Below, in pieces: positions 6,707 through 14,639 of a DNA stretch of 19,554 nt. This stretch comes from Stenotrophomonas sp. Lineage in GTDB: Bacteria > Pseudomonadota > Gammaproteobacteria > Xanthomonadales > Xanthomonadaceae. The translations under genes were made by a program, and so were the position numbers. The DNA lies in NCBI GenBank assembly GCA_003248565.1, contig QFOV01000030.1, positions 1-19,554 on the forward strand, written 5' to 3'. Under the pieces are notes generated by a model, which made no database searches, was not told where the DNA came from, and was given only the letters and a program-made list of their open reading frames with translations. Position 1 is the first letter of the stretch. Each line of letters begins with the position of its first letter.

Positions 6707-7906
6707 TCAGTTGTTGAGGCGTGCGGCTATCTCAGCTTCAAGATGGGCGAATGCGCGCCACTCGATAGCCAGCAGTCGCGCGCGATCTGCTGGTGGCAGG
6801 CCGCTGCTCAACATCGCTGCACCGAAGTCGCTCAGTACTGCTTCGCCGGTGGCTGGATTCCACAGGATGTTGTGGGCATACAGGTCGCCATGCAGCACGC
6901 CCTGCGCATGCAGATGGGTGAGTGCCGAGCGGATGCAGCCCAGCAGGCGTTCGGCGATGGCAGGCGTAAATCGTGTATCTGCGGCGTAGACGTCGCGCGT
7001 GCAGCTGGCAAAGCTGGGCGGGCCGGCCAGGTTGATGTACTGCGGCGGCAGCAGGGGCATTGCCACCACCAAGCGCCCTTGCGGGTGTCCTTCGACGAGG
7101 GCCAGTGGCGCAAGCAGGTTGGGATGACCAGCAGCGGCCAGCCCGGCAGCCAGTTCCGAGTGCGGCGTGCCATCGCTGGTGGACGCTGCCTTGAACACTT
7201 TGACGGCAATCGCCTGACTGCTGTGCTTGAGCGCGGCGCGATGGATGTGTCCGCTCGCCCCTTCGCCCAGCAGCTCGCCAATCTCCAGATTCTCGTAGCG
7301 GATGGCGTGGTGATGCGCATCGGCCAAAGCAACGTGTTCGGCAGCCGCCGTCAGGGGATTGCCGGCCAAGGCCAGCCAGGCCAGGTTTGGCAATGTCGAC
7401 AATGTTGCTGGGATTTCACTGAAATGGTTGCTGGCAATCCGCAACAGTTCCAGTGCCTTGCAATTGCCTAGATCGGGCAGGCTGGCGAGCTGGTTGCAGG
7501 AAAGCATCAGCTTCTGCAGTCGCGGACGTTGGCCGAGCGCTGCGGGTAGTTCACGCAGCTGGTTGTCGGTGAGAATCAGCCAGCGCAGCCGTGCAGGCAG
7601 GCTGCGTTCGGATACCTGCTCAATCTCACAGGCCTTGAAGCCGACCATTTCGAGCTGCTCGCAGTCGCCAAGTGCGACCGGCAAATGCGTAAACGGGTTG
7701 TTGGAGCAGAACAGGATGCGCAACTTGCGCAGTCGCTGCAGGTCATCGGGCAAGGAGGTAAGTTGATTGCCAGAGAGATCCAGCACTTCCAGCGTATCGG
7801 CCAGGGCGAACAGCGCCTGCGGGAATTCGGTCAGGCCCAGATTCACCAGGCGAACAGTACGGGCGTTGTTGAGCGCGCCGCTTGTGAGATGTTCAAGGGT
7901 ATGCAT
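6707..7906 (-). CDS. Leucine-rich-repeat protein with a short kinase domain
   Basis: With the ATG at 7906-7904 the protein has 399 residues; a GTG at 7933 would add nine. Residues 15-185 form about seven leucine-rich repeats (for example LEVLDLSGNQLTSLP, LRWLILTDNQLRELP). A kinase-like domain follows: glycine loop GEGASG (214-219), IAVK lysine 236, candidate glutamate 251, catalytic HGDLYAHN (339-346) and DFG (360-362). HGD replaces the usual HRD, and only 37 residues follow the DFG, so the C-lobe is short. There is no signal peptide or membrane segment, so it should act in the cytoplasm. The substrate is unknown; LRR repeats usually bind a protein partner. It stands alone between tRNA-Cys and ccoG. 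No strong Shine-Dalgarno is visible at either start. Confidence 0.88.
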   Translation of the reverse strand: MHTLEHLTSGALNNARTVRLVNLGLTEFPQALFALADTLEVLDLSGNQLTSLPDDLQRLRKLRILFCSNNPFTHLPVALGDCEQLEMVGFKACEIEQVSERSLPARLRWLILTDNQLRELPAALGQRPRLQKLMLSCNQLASLPDLGNCKALELLRIASNHFSEIPATLSTLPNLAWLALAGNPLTAAAEHVALADAHHHAIRYENLEIGELLGEGASGHIHRAALKHSSQAIAVKVFKAASTSDGTPHSELAAGLAAAGHPNLLAPLALVEGHPQGRLVVAMPLLPPQYINLAGPPSFASCTRDVYAADTRFTPAIAERLLGCIRSALTHLHAQGVLHGDLYAHNILWNPATGEAVLSDFGAAMLSSGLPPADRARLLAIEWRAFAHLEAEIAARLNN

Positions 7907-7941
7907 GCAGTGCGAGTGTACCGGCTCCAACACAAGGCTTT

Positions 7942-8040
7942 TGTGGGAGCGGCGTAAGCCGCGAAGCCGCTAGATCATCAGATGGCAGGGAAGTCCATGG
8001 ATCAAGCAGTGTCAACTTCGCGGCTTACGCCGCTCCCACA
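7942..8040. repeat. Large REP hairpin with perfect 25-bp arms
   Basis: The 25 bases at 7942-7966 (TGTGGGAGCGGCGTAAGCCG and five more) are the exact reverse complement of 8016-8040, with a 49-base loop. Related single units occur at 14640, 14724, 16975 and 17166. It fills the gap between the ccoG stop codon and the LRR-kinase start and could end or insulate ccoG transcription. Confidence 0.85.
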
Positions 8041-8061
8041 GCCCTTGCACGCTGCGTCCGG

Positions 8062-9141
8062 CTAAATGCTTGCAGCGGTGAATGCCGCCAGGGCGAAGCA
8101 CAGCAACGCGATGCCGGCGAACGCTAACGGCTTGATGCGCAATCCAGGTGGAGCGGTATCGCCATCGCTGGCTGGACGGGCGCGATGGATCAGGTCCAGC
8201 GGGTAGTGACTGGCGGCCATCACATCGTCACATGCATCCCTGCAATTTCCGCATTCGATGCAGCTGCTGGACCGGCCATTGCGAATATCCAGGCCGATCG
8301 GGCAGGCGGCAACGCAGGCGCCGCAATCGGTGCAGTCTCCGAGGTGGGCCGGGCTGAACTTGGGCATGGCGCCGGCAATGGCTGGGTGGGCGGCGCGGAA
8401 TACATAGTCGGCCGCAGTGCTTGCATCGAGCAGGCCGCGTGAACGATGCAATACGCTGGCGTTTTCCTGGCCGCGTTCGCCGCGCGGCTCCCCACGTGGC
8501 GCGTTGTACTGGATGCAGGGCGTGCGCGCATCGGCAATCAACGGTTGGATGCGGCTGTAGGGGCAGAGATAGCTGCAGACCTGTTCATGCAGGTACACCA
8601 CGTTTGCCCAGGTCGCCAGGCCGTAGAAGCTGATCCAGAATAACTCCCAGCCGCTGAGCGTAAGTGTGAGCAAGCCCCGCGCGAGCTCCCCGATGGGCGT
8701 GAAGTAGCCCACAAAGCTGATGCCGGTCCACAGCGAGATTGCCGCCCACAGTGCGTGTCGAAGCGGCGTTGCCAATGGCTTCGCCCTCCCTTTGAGGTCG
8801 GTCAGGCGGGTCAGTCTGCGGAACAGGCGGGTCAACACCGTCTGCGGGCAGGCATAGGTGCACCACAGGCGCCCGTAAAGGCTCGTGGCAAAGCAGAGCA
8901 GGGCCAGCGCGGTCAGCGCGAACCATAGCAGCGGCAATGACTGCTCCGGTTGCATCGAAATACCGGTAACCTGGAATTGGCGTGCATTAATGTCGAGCAG
9001 CAACCAGGGTTTACCGCCCCAGTGCAGCCAAGGCAGGCCATAGAACGCAGCCAGCATTGCCACGCTGGTGAACTGGCGGAATCTGTCGCGCTTGCGGGCG
9101 GTGCCGGCGCTGGCTTCGCCGATGCTGCGCACCGGGTTCAT
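8062..9141 (-). CDS. ccoG: Cytochrome c oxidase accessory protein CcoG (FixG/RdxA type), short form
   Basis: CcoG helps mature the cbb3-type terminal oxidase, probably in copper handling. This 359-residue membrane protein has several transmembrane segments and a cysteine pair in each of CTYACPQTV and CSYLCPYSRIQP. Two ferredoxin-type 4Fe-4S motifs follow, CTDCGACVAACPIG and CIECGNCRDACD. The ATG at 9141 has a strong GGAGGAGG and overlaps the previous stop as ATGA; a longer frame from 9204 is less likely. Typical CcoG proteins are about 470 residues and end in an immunoglobulin-like domain. That domain is missing here; the protein ends soon after a final hydrophobic helix. No ccoNOQP genes are in the window. 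A divergent Anr box upstream suggests low-oxygen control. Confidence 0.92.
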   Translation of the reverse strand: MNPVRSIGEASAGTARKRDRFRQFTSVAMLAAFYGLPWLHWGGKPWLLLDINARQFQVTGISMQPEQSLPLLWFALTALALLCFATSLYGRLWCTYACPQTVLTRLFRRLTRLTDLKGRAKPLATPLRHALWAAISLWTGISFVGYFTPIGELARGLLTLTLSGWELFWISFYGLATWANVVYLHEQVCSYLCPYSRIQPLIADARTPCIQYNAPRGEPRGERGQENASVLHRSRGLLDASTAADYVFRAAHPAIAGAMPKFSPAHLGDCTDCGACVAACPIGLDIRNGRSSSCIECGNCRDACDDVMAASHYPLDLIHRARPASDGDTAPPGLRIKPLAFAGIALLCFALAAFTAASI

Positions 9142-9425
9142 TCGAAGACCTCCTCCTGCTCGCTTGCAGGGCGCATCAGCAGCGCGGTCACCCCGCACGC
9201 GCACAACGTGCCCGCCCAGAACATGAAGAAGCCCAGTGAATAGCCAACTTCACGGCTGATCACGTGCTGCGGGAAGCTGATCTGCTGCAGTTCCAACGGG
9301 TCGACGAATGCAAAAAAGACCGCCGACATCACTGCCGCTGTAAAGAAGCTGGGCCACACCACGGCGCCCAGGCGTTGGATCATTGGCAGTGAGCGGCGGG
9401 TGCTGGCGTCGGCAGAAGCGGTCAT
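9138..9425 (-). CDS. Small two-helix membrane protein coupled to ccoG
   Basis: This 95-residue protein starts at ATG 9425-9423 and has two predicted membrane helices (about residues 21-41 and 63-84, GYSLGFFMFWAGTLCACGVT). It ends in the acidic tail EQEEVFE. Its TGA overlaps the ccoG ATG (ATGA), so the two are translated together. I recognise no family. The coupling suggests a role in cbb3 oxidase assembly or low-oxygen respiration (inference). The leader contains no other gene, and a perfect Anr box lies about 115 bases upstream. Confidence 0.75.
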   Translation of the reverse strand: MTASADASTRRSLPMIQRLGAVVWPSFFTAAVMSAVFFAFVDPLELQQISFPQHVISREVGYSLGFFMFWAGTLCACGVTALLMRPASEQEEVFE

Positions 9426-9539
9426 TGTGGATTCCTGGGTGCCTCGTGGCGAAGGAATAGAATCGGGTGGGCGGCTCGGCGGTATGGCCGCAGCTGGCAG
9501 CCCGGTGTGCAAGGCTAGGGGGTGTGCGGATGGGCGTCG

Positions 9540-9553
9540 TTGATCCTGATCAA
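9540..9553. promoter_or_regulatory. Perfect Fnr/Anr box between ccoG operon and haemoglobin gene
   Basis: TTGATCCTGATCAA matches the TTGAT-N4-ATCAA consensus exactly. Its centre is 59 bases before the haemoglobin GTG, which fits activation with a start near 9588 on the plus strand. On the other side it lies about 115 bases before the small membrane-protein gene. It may serve both directions. Confidence 0.85.
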
Positions 9554-9605
9554 GCGGGCCTTGGCCGGGCGTAGCAGGTTCTGACTAGGTGGCAGGAGGT
9601 GTGCT

Positions 9606-9989
9606 GTGCGGGCTGGGCCGGATGTATGCAGTGAGGAAGATGTGGGCCGTCTGGTGCGGCGCTTCTACGCGCGGGTGCGCGAGGACGCGGTGCTTGGGCC
9701 GATATTCGAGGCACGGGTGCACGATTGGGAGGCCCATCTGCTGCAGCTGATTGATTTCTGGTCGGCCCTGCTGCGTGGAACCTCGCGCTTCAATGGCGCG
9801 CCGATGCCCAAGCACCTGGCGATTCCCGGGCTGGAGTGGCCGATGTTCGAGCGCTGGCTGGCGTTGTTTGCACAGACCACGGCAGACCTGGGCAACCCGA
9901 CGATGCAGGTCTTGGCGGATGAGGCGGCCGGACGGGTGGCCGGCTCCATCTGGCGTCGATACCACGCCCCTTCGTTCCCGATACTCTGA
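9606..9989 (+). CDS. Group III truncated haemoglobin
   Basis: This 127-residue 2/2 globin has the family stretches VRRFYARVREDAVLGPIF (B helix), a DFW segment near residue 50, and KHLAIPGL with the proximal haem-binding histidine at residue 70. Group III truncated globins, such as Ctb of Campylobacter, bind oxygen and nitric oxide and are usually linked to nitrosative stress or low oxygen. The start is GTG at 9606 with a strong AGGAGG six bases upstream. A perfect Anr box lies upstream and hemN follows in the same direction, so it belongs to the microaerobic gene set. Confidence 0.92.
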   Translation: MRAGPDVCSEEDVGRLVRRFYARVREDAVLGPIFEARVHDWEAHLLQLIDFWSALLRGTSRFNGAPMPKHLAIPGLEWPMFERWLALFAQTTADLGNPTMQVLADEAAGRVAGSIWRRYHAPSFPIL

Positions 9990-10026
9990 ACGGATGCCGG
10001 GTTGGGCCCGTTCATGAATAGGTGAA

Positions 10027-10040
10027 TTGATCTAACTCAA
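10027..10040 (+). promoter_or_regulatory. Fnr/Anr box upstream of hemN
   Basis: TTGATCTAACTCAA matches TTGAT-N4-ATCAA with one mismatch (C for A). It lies 34 bases before the hemN ATG at 10075. This is close, so the leader would be very short if the site acts as a class II activator. Confidence 0.7.
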
Positions 10041-10074
10041 GGCGGTGATGCCTTGGCGGGGGCAAGCTGGCGCC

Positions 10075-11487
10075 ATGAACATGCCGCTGCCAACCTCAAA
10101 TGCCCTGGGCTGGACCTTCGACGCGGACCTGCTGCGCCGGCATGACCGGCCGGGTCCACGCTATACGTCCTATCCAACCGCCCCGCATTTTCATGATGGT
10201 TATGGGCAGGCACAGTTCTGTGCTGCGGTGGCGCGCAGCAACGCGGTGGGGCGGCCGATGTCGCTGTATGTGCATGTGCCGTACTGCAGCAGCCCGTGTT
10301 TCTACTGTGGCTGCAACCGCGTGATCAGCCGCGACCGCAGCAAGGGCGAACGCTATGTCGATCAGCTGCTGGTTGAGGCGGACTGGCTTGCGCCGCTGTT
10401 TGCGCGCGAACGCGAGGTCGTGCAGCTGCATCTGGGCGGTGGCACACCCAATTTCCTGGAGCCTGCGCAGCTGCGTCGATTGATTGGCGGACTGGAGAGA
10501 CTGTTCAATTTCAGCCACAGCAGCGCGCGCGACTTCTCGATCGAACTGGATCCGCGCTCGGTCAGCGTCGACGACATCGGTGTGCTGGCAGAGTTGGGCT
10601 TCAATCGCGCAAGCCTGGGTATCCAGGACTTCGACCCGCAGGTGCAGCAGGCGATCAATCGCGTGCAGGACGTGGATGAGACGATGGCCATCATCCAGGC
10701 CTGCCGCGATCATGGCATGCGTTCGGTCAATGTGGATCTGATCTACGGGTTGCCGCTGCAGACGCTGGCCGGGTTTGGCCGAACCCTGGACACGGTGATA
10801 GCCGCTCGTCCGGATCGGCTGGCGATCTACGGCTACGCGCATCTGCCGCATATGTTCAAGGCGCAACGACAGATACAGGACCGCGACCTGCCTGATCCGG
10901 AGCAGAAGCTGGCGCTGCTTGGGCTCGCGGTCGAGCGATTGTCAGCTGCTGGATACCAGTACATCGGCATGGATCATTTCGCATTGCCGGGAGAAGACCT
11001 GTCGCGTGCGCAGCGTGCGGGCAGCCTGCATCGCAACTTCATGGGCTATACCACGCACGCTGACAGTGACCTGCTGGGGCTGGGTGTCAGTGCGATCAGC
11101 CATATCGATAGCAGCTACAGCCAGAACCCACGCGACCTCAAGGATTGGGAGGCAAAGATTGCCGAAGGCGGTGTGCCGGTATGGCGCGGACTGGAGCTGG
11201 ACGACGATGACCTGCTGCGTGCTGAACTGATCCAGCAGCTGATGTGCCATGGCAACGTGGATGGCCGCGCGCTGGCGCGGCGGCATGGTGTCGATTTTGA
11301 TGTCTATTTCGCCGAGGAACTGATTGCCTTGCAGCACCTGCAGGACGACGGACTGGCCAGTTGCAACGATGGCGTGGTTGCCGCCACCGAGCAGGGCCGG
11401 CCCTTGCTGCGCTTGATCGCGATGTGTTTTGACCGCTATCTGAAGGCCGCGCAGCAGCCTGCGCGCTATTCGCGCGCCATTGGTTGA
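10075..11487 (+). CDS. hemN: Oxygen-independent coproporphyrinogen III oxidase
   Basis: HemN makes protoporphyrinogen IX from coproporphyrinogen III without oxygen, using radical SAM chemistry in the cytoplasm. With the ATG at 10075 it has 470 residues, the usual length. The iron-sulfur motif CSSPCFYCGC (Cys 71, 75, 78, 80) follows YVHVPY, and the opening RPGPRYTSYPTAPHF is characteristic of true HemN rather than HemW. The glycine-rich LGGGTPNFL and later HFALPGEDL are also present. A longer frame from the GTG at 10045 would run into the Anr-box promoter region, so the inner ATG is preferred. Control by the Anr box at 10027-10040 fits its role under low oxygen. Confidence 0.96.
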   Translation: MNMPLPTSNALGWTFDADLLRRHDRPGPRYTSYPTAPHFHDGYGQAQFCAAVARSNAVGRPMSLYVHVPYCSSPCFYCGCNRVISRDRSKGERYVDQLLVEADWLAPLFAREREVVQLHLGGGTPNFLEPAQLRRLIGGLERLFNFSHSSARDFSIELDPRSVSVDDIGVLAELGFNRASLGIQDFDPQVQQAINRVQDVDETMAIIQACRDHGMRSVNVDLIYGLPLQTLAGFGRTLDTVIAARPDRLAIYGYAHLPHMFKAQRQIQDRDLPDPEQKLALLGLAVERLSAAGYQYIGMDHFALPGEDLSRAQRAGSLHRNFMGYTTHADSDLLGLGVSAISHIDSSYSQNPRDLKDWEAKIAEGGVPVWRGLELDDDDLLRAELIQQLMCHGNVDGRALARRHGVDFDVYFAEELIALQHLQDDGLASCNDGVVAATEQGRPLLRLIAMCFDRYLKAAQQPARYSRAIG

Positions 11488-11493
11488 GATCAC

Positions 11494-11523
11494 ATTGGCG
11501 GCGGATTCAGCGCTGCCGCCAAT
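11494..11523 (+). terminator. Hairpin after hemN
   Basis: ATTGGCGGC (11494-11502) pairs with GCCGCCAAT (11515-11523), starting seven bases after the hemN stop. Only a weak AT-rich stretch follows, so termination strength is uncertain. Confidence 0.55.
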
Positions 11524-11568
11524 ATTCGCGATTCACAATTGGGCCGCAATCAGGCAGGCTATTGCGAT

Positions 11569-11655
11569 GCCCGGATGGCGAAACTGGTAGACGCATCGGA
11601 CTTAAAATCCGCCGGCCGCGAGGCCATGCCGGTTCGATTCCGGCTCCGGGCACCA
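11569..11655 (+). tRNA. tRNA-Leu (anticodon TAA)
   Basis: The 87-base class II tRNA has acceptor stem GCCCGGA/TCCGGGC, anticodon TAA in the loop CTTAAAA, a long variable arm, T-arm TTCGATT, discriminator A and an encoded CCA. Only 22 bases separate it from the next start codon and no terminator is visible there. Confidence 0.95.
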
Positions 11656-11677
11656 GTTCGCAACCTCAGGGGATGGC

Positions 11678-12967
11678 ATGAGCGCCGAGATCACCGCCGC
11701 GGCAGCGCCGCAGATTGCCATCATCGGGCTGGGTTATGTTGGCCTGCCATTGGCAGTCGAGTTCGGCAAAACGCTCGATACCCTGGGGTATGACATCGAT
11801 ACTGCCCGCGTTGCCGAGTTGCAGGCGGGGCACGACCATACGCTGGAACTGGATGACGCCGAGCTCGCCGCTGGCGTGCTGGCGCGTTACACCGCCGACA
11901 AGGCCGATCTGGCGGCGCGCAATGTTTTCATCGTCACCGTGCCAACGCCGATCGATGCGTATGAGCAACCGGATCTTGGCCCCCTGCGCAGTGCCAGCAG
12001 GTTGATTGCTGCGGTGCTCAAACCCGGTGACCTGGTGATCTACGAGTCCACCGTGTACCCGGGGACCACCGAAGAGGTTTGCGTGCCCTTGCTCGAGCAG
12101 GGCTCGGGGCTGCGCTTCAACCAGGATTTCTATTGCGGTTACAGCCCGGAGCGGATCAATCCGGGTGACCGTCAGCGCCGCCTTCCGGATATCAAGAAGA
12201 TCACCTCCGGCTCCACGCTTGAGGCCGCAGAGGTGGTGGATGCCCTGTATCGGCGCATCATCACCGCCGGCACCTGGCCGGCATCGTCGCTGCGCGTGGC
12301 GGAGGCGGCCAAGGTGGTGGAGAACATCCAGCGTGATGTGAACATCGCCTTGGTCAACGAGTTGGCGCTTATCTTTGACAGGCTCGGTATCGATACTCTT
12401 GATGTATTGGAAGCGGCAGGCACCAAGTGGAACTTCCTGCCGTTCCGGCCGGGCATGGTTGGCGGGCATTGCATTGGTGTTGATCCCTATTACCTGCTGC
12501 ACAAATCCGAAAGCGTTGGTTATCACCCGGACCTGATCCACACCGCACGCCAGGTCAACAACCGTGTGGTAGCGCATGTCGTCACCCGCGTGCGTGGCCT
12601 GCTGGAAGTCCGGAACAAGCCGTTGCAGAACGCACGCGTGCTGGTGCTTGGGGTGACCTTCAAGGAGGACTGCCCGGACCTGCGCAACAGCCGTGGTCTG
12701 GACCTGGTACAGATGCTGGCCGCTGCCGGCGCACAGGTGGACGCTTTCGACCCTTGGGCCGATCCACGCAACGCGCACGACATGGGCGGTGTAGCGCTTG
12801 TGAAGGCACCACAGCAAGGTGTCTACGATGCGGTGGTTCTGGCCGTGGCGCACCAGCAGTTCCGTGCCTTCGACGAGGCCCGGATCCGCGCCCTGGGTGT
12901 GCCGGACATGGTGGTCTACGACGTGAAATCGGCGTGGCCGAGGCAAGTGGTGGACGACCGGTTGTAG
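11678..12967 (+). CDS. tviB: Nucleotide-sugar dehydrogenase (TviB/WbpO type)
   Basis: This 429-residue cytoplasmic enzyme of the UDP-glucose/GDP-mannose dehydrogenase family oxidises C6 of a nucleotide sugar to a carboxylate using NAD. The NAD motif GLGYVGLP is at residues 17-24. The central domain includes ESTVYPGTTEE (123-133), and the catalytic cysteine 265 lies in GGHCIGVDPYY. A C-terminal domain with VLGVTFKEDCPDLRNSRG follows. The overall pattern best fits UDP-N-acetylglucosamine/galactosamine C6 dehydrogenases that supply surface polysaccharides. No glycosyltransferases adjoin it, so the polymer served is unknown. The start ATG follows AGGGGA closely. Read-through from tRNA-Leu is possible. 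Confidence 0.88.
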   Translation: MSAEITAAAAPQIAIIGLGYVGLPLAVEFGKTLDTLGYDIDTARVAELQAGHDHTLELDDAELAAGVLARYTADKADLAARNVFIVTVPTPIDAYEQPDLGPLRSASRLIAAVLKPGDLVIYESTVYPGTTEEVCVPLLEQGSGLRFNQDFYCGYSPERINPGDRQRRLPDIKKITSGSTLEAAEVVDALYRRIITAGTWPASSLRVAEAAKVVENIQRDVNIALVNELALIFDRLGIDTLDVLEAAGTKWNFLPFRPGMVGGHCIGVDPYYLLHKSESVGYHPDLIHTARQVNNRVVAHVVTRVRGLLEVRNKPLQNARVLVLGVTFKEDCPDLRNSRGLDLVQMLAAAGAQVDAFDPWADPRNAHDMGGVALVKAPQQGVYDAVVLAVAHQQFRAFDEARIRALGVPDMVVYDVKSAWPRQVVDDRL

Positions 12968-12998
12968 AATCCGCCATCCGTGTTGTTCGAGGACGGTA

Positions 12999-14621
12999 AT
13001 GCATCGTTATCTGGTTTATGTGCTGGCACTGATCCTGCTGCCAGTATCACTGGCGCTGGCTACCCACTGGCCTGCTTGGTACTGGGGCGTTGGCCTGTTC
13101 GGCCTGATGGCGGTGCTGGGCACCTGGGATGTGTTGCAGCGGCGCAGCGTGCTGCGTCGCAACTACCCGGTGTTGGCGCATTTTCGCTACGGCTTCGAAT
13201 CCATCGGCCCGGAAATCCGCCAGTACTTCGTGCAGAGCGATCTGGAGGACGTGCCGTTCTCGCGCCAGCAACGCCAGCTGATCTACCAGCGTTCGCGCAA
13301 CGAAATGGATGTGGTGCCGTTCGGCACGCTGCGCAGTGCCTATGCCGTGGACTACGAATGGATCAACCATTCGCTGTCGCCGACCAGCATTGCGCACCAC
13401 GATTTCCGGGTGCTGATCGGGCCTGATTGCGCCAAGCCTTACTCGGCCAGCGTGTTCAATATCTCGGCGATGAGCTTTGGCTCCTTGTCGGCCAATGCGA
13501 TCCGCGCGCTGAACAAGGGCGCGAAAATGGGCGGCTTCTGCCACGACACCGGCGAAGGCTCGATCTCGCCGTATCACCGTGAAAACGGCGGCGATCTGGT
13601 CTGGGAAATCGGTTCGGGCTACTTCGGCTGCCGTGATGAGAATGGCCGTTTCAGCGAGGAGCGCTTTGTCGAGAATGCGAGCTCCGATCAGGTCAAGATG
13701 ATCGAGATCAAGCTGTCGCAGGGTGCCAAGCCCGGACACGGCGGTGTGTTGCCGGCGGCGAAGGTCAGTGCCGAAATCTCCGCGACCCGTGGTGTGCCGA
13801 TGGGCGTGGACTGTGTATCACCGTCAAAGCATTCGGCATTCTCCACGCCGATTGAGCTGCTGCAGTTCGTTGCGCGTCTGCGAGAGTTGTCCGGCGGCAA
13901 GCCGGTTGGTTTCAAGTTGGCCATCGGCCATCCGTGGGAATGGTTTGGTATCGCCAAGGCGATGCAGGAAACCGGAATGCTGCCGGACTACATCGTGGTC
14001 GATGGTGCCGAAGGCGGCACCGGGGCGGCACCTGCCGAGTTCATTGACCATGTTGGCGTGCCGATGAACGAAGCGCTGATCCTGGTGCACAACACCCTGG
14101 TCGGGCTTGGCCTGCGTGACCGCATCCGCCTGGGTGCGGCTGGCAAGGTGACCACCGCGTTCGATATTGCACGCACCATCGCCTTGGGCGCGGACTGGTG
14201 CAATGCCGGGCGTGGTTACATGTTCGCGCTGGGTTGCATCCAGTCGCTGAGCTGCCACAACGACAAATGCCCGACCGGCATTGCCACCCAGGACCCGAGT
14301 CGCTGGCGTCATCTGGAGCCGGTCGACAAGGGCCAGCGCGTGTTCAATTACCACCAGAACACGATGCGCGCGCTGCGTGACCTGCTTGGTGCTGCCGGCC
14401 TGCACGATCCTTCCGAGCTGGGCCCGGAACACATCCTGCGTCGCGTATCGCCGGTGGAGATCCGCTCACTTGCCAGCCTGTACCGTTATCTGGGACCGGG
14501 CGAATTGTTGAACAAGGTGCCCGAGCACACCGTGTTCCGTGAGTACTGGGCCGAGGCGCGTAGTGATTCGTTCACGCCACCGGCCCGGATTGCGGCGTTG
14601 CGTACCAGCAAGATGCGTTGA
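12999..14621 (+). CDS. Membrane-anchored FMN-binding glutamate-synthase-family protein
   Basis: This 540-residue protein has two N-terminal hydrophobic segments (about residues 4-22 and 26-42). A large domain follows that matches the FMN/iron-sulfur part of glutamate synthase, with SAMSFGSLSANAIRAL, the substrate-site stretch KPGHGGVLP and VVDGAEGGTGAAP. The cysteines of C-IQSLS-C-HNDK-C (413, 419, 424) match the 3Fe-4S cluster of GltB. The glutaminase domain of GltB is absent, so it cannot be a complete glutamate synthase. The family is widespread but its reaction is unknown. It starts 31 bases after the dehydrogenase gene, in the same direction, so co-transcription is likely. Confidence 0.9.
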   Translation: MHRYLVYVLALILLPVSLALATHWPAWYWGVGLFGLMAVLGTWDVLQRRSVLRRNYPVLAHFRYGFESIGPEIRQYFVQSDLEDVPFSRQQRQLIYQRSRNEMDVVPFGTLRSAYAVDYEWINHSLSPTSIAHHDFRVLIGPDCAKPYSASVFNISAMSFGSLSANAIRALNKGAKMGGFCHDTGEGSISPYHRENGGDLVWEIGSGYFGCRDENGRFSEERFVENASSDQVKMIEIKLSQGAKPGHGGVLPAAKVSAEISATRGVPMGVDCVSPSKHSAFSTPIELLQFVARLRELSGGKPVGFKLAIGHPWEWFGIAKAMQETGMLPDYIVVDGAEGGTGAAPAEFIDHVGVPMNEALILVHNTLVGLGLRDRIRLGAAGKVTTAFDIARTIALGADWCNAGRGYMFALGCIQSLSCHNDKCPTGIATQDPSRWRHLEPVDKGQRVFNYHQNTMRALRDLLGAAGLHDPSELGPEHILRRVSPVEIRSLASLYRYLGPGELLNKVPEHTVFREYWAEARSDSFTPPARIAALRTSKMR

Positions 14622-14639
14622 TCACCCCTGCTGGTGATT

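Noticed and set aside
10096..10866. 256-codon minus-strand frame
   Set aside because: It is antisense to hemN, whose radical-SAM motifs and length are unambiguous.
11666..12946. 426-codon minus-strand frame
   Set aside because: It mirrors the nucleotide-sugar dehydrogenase on the opposite strand and shows no domain of its own.
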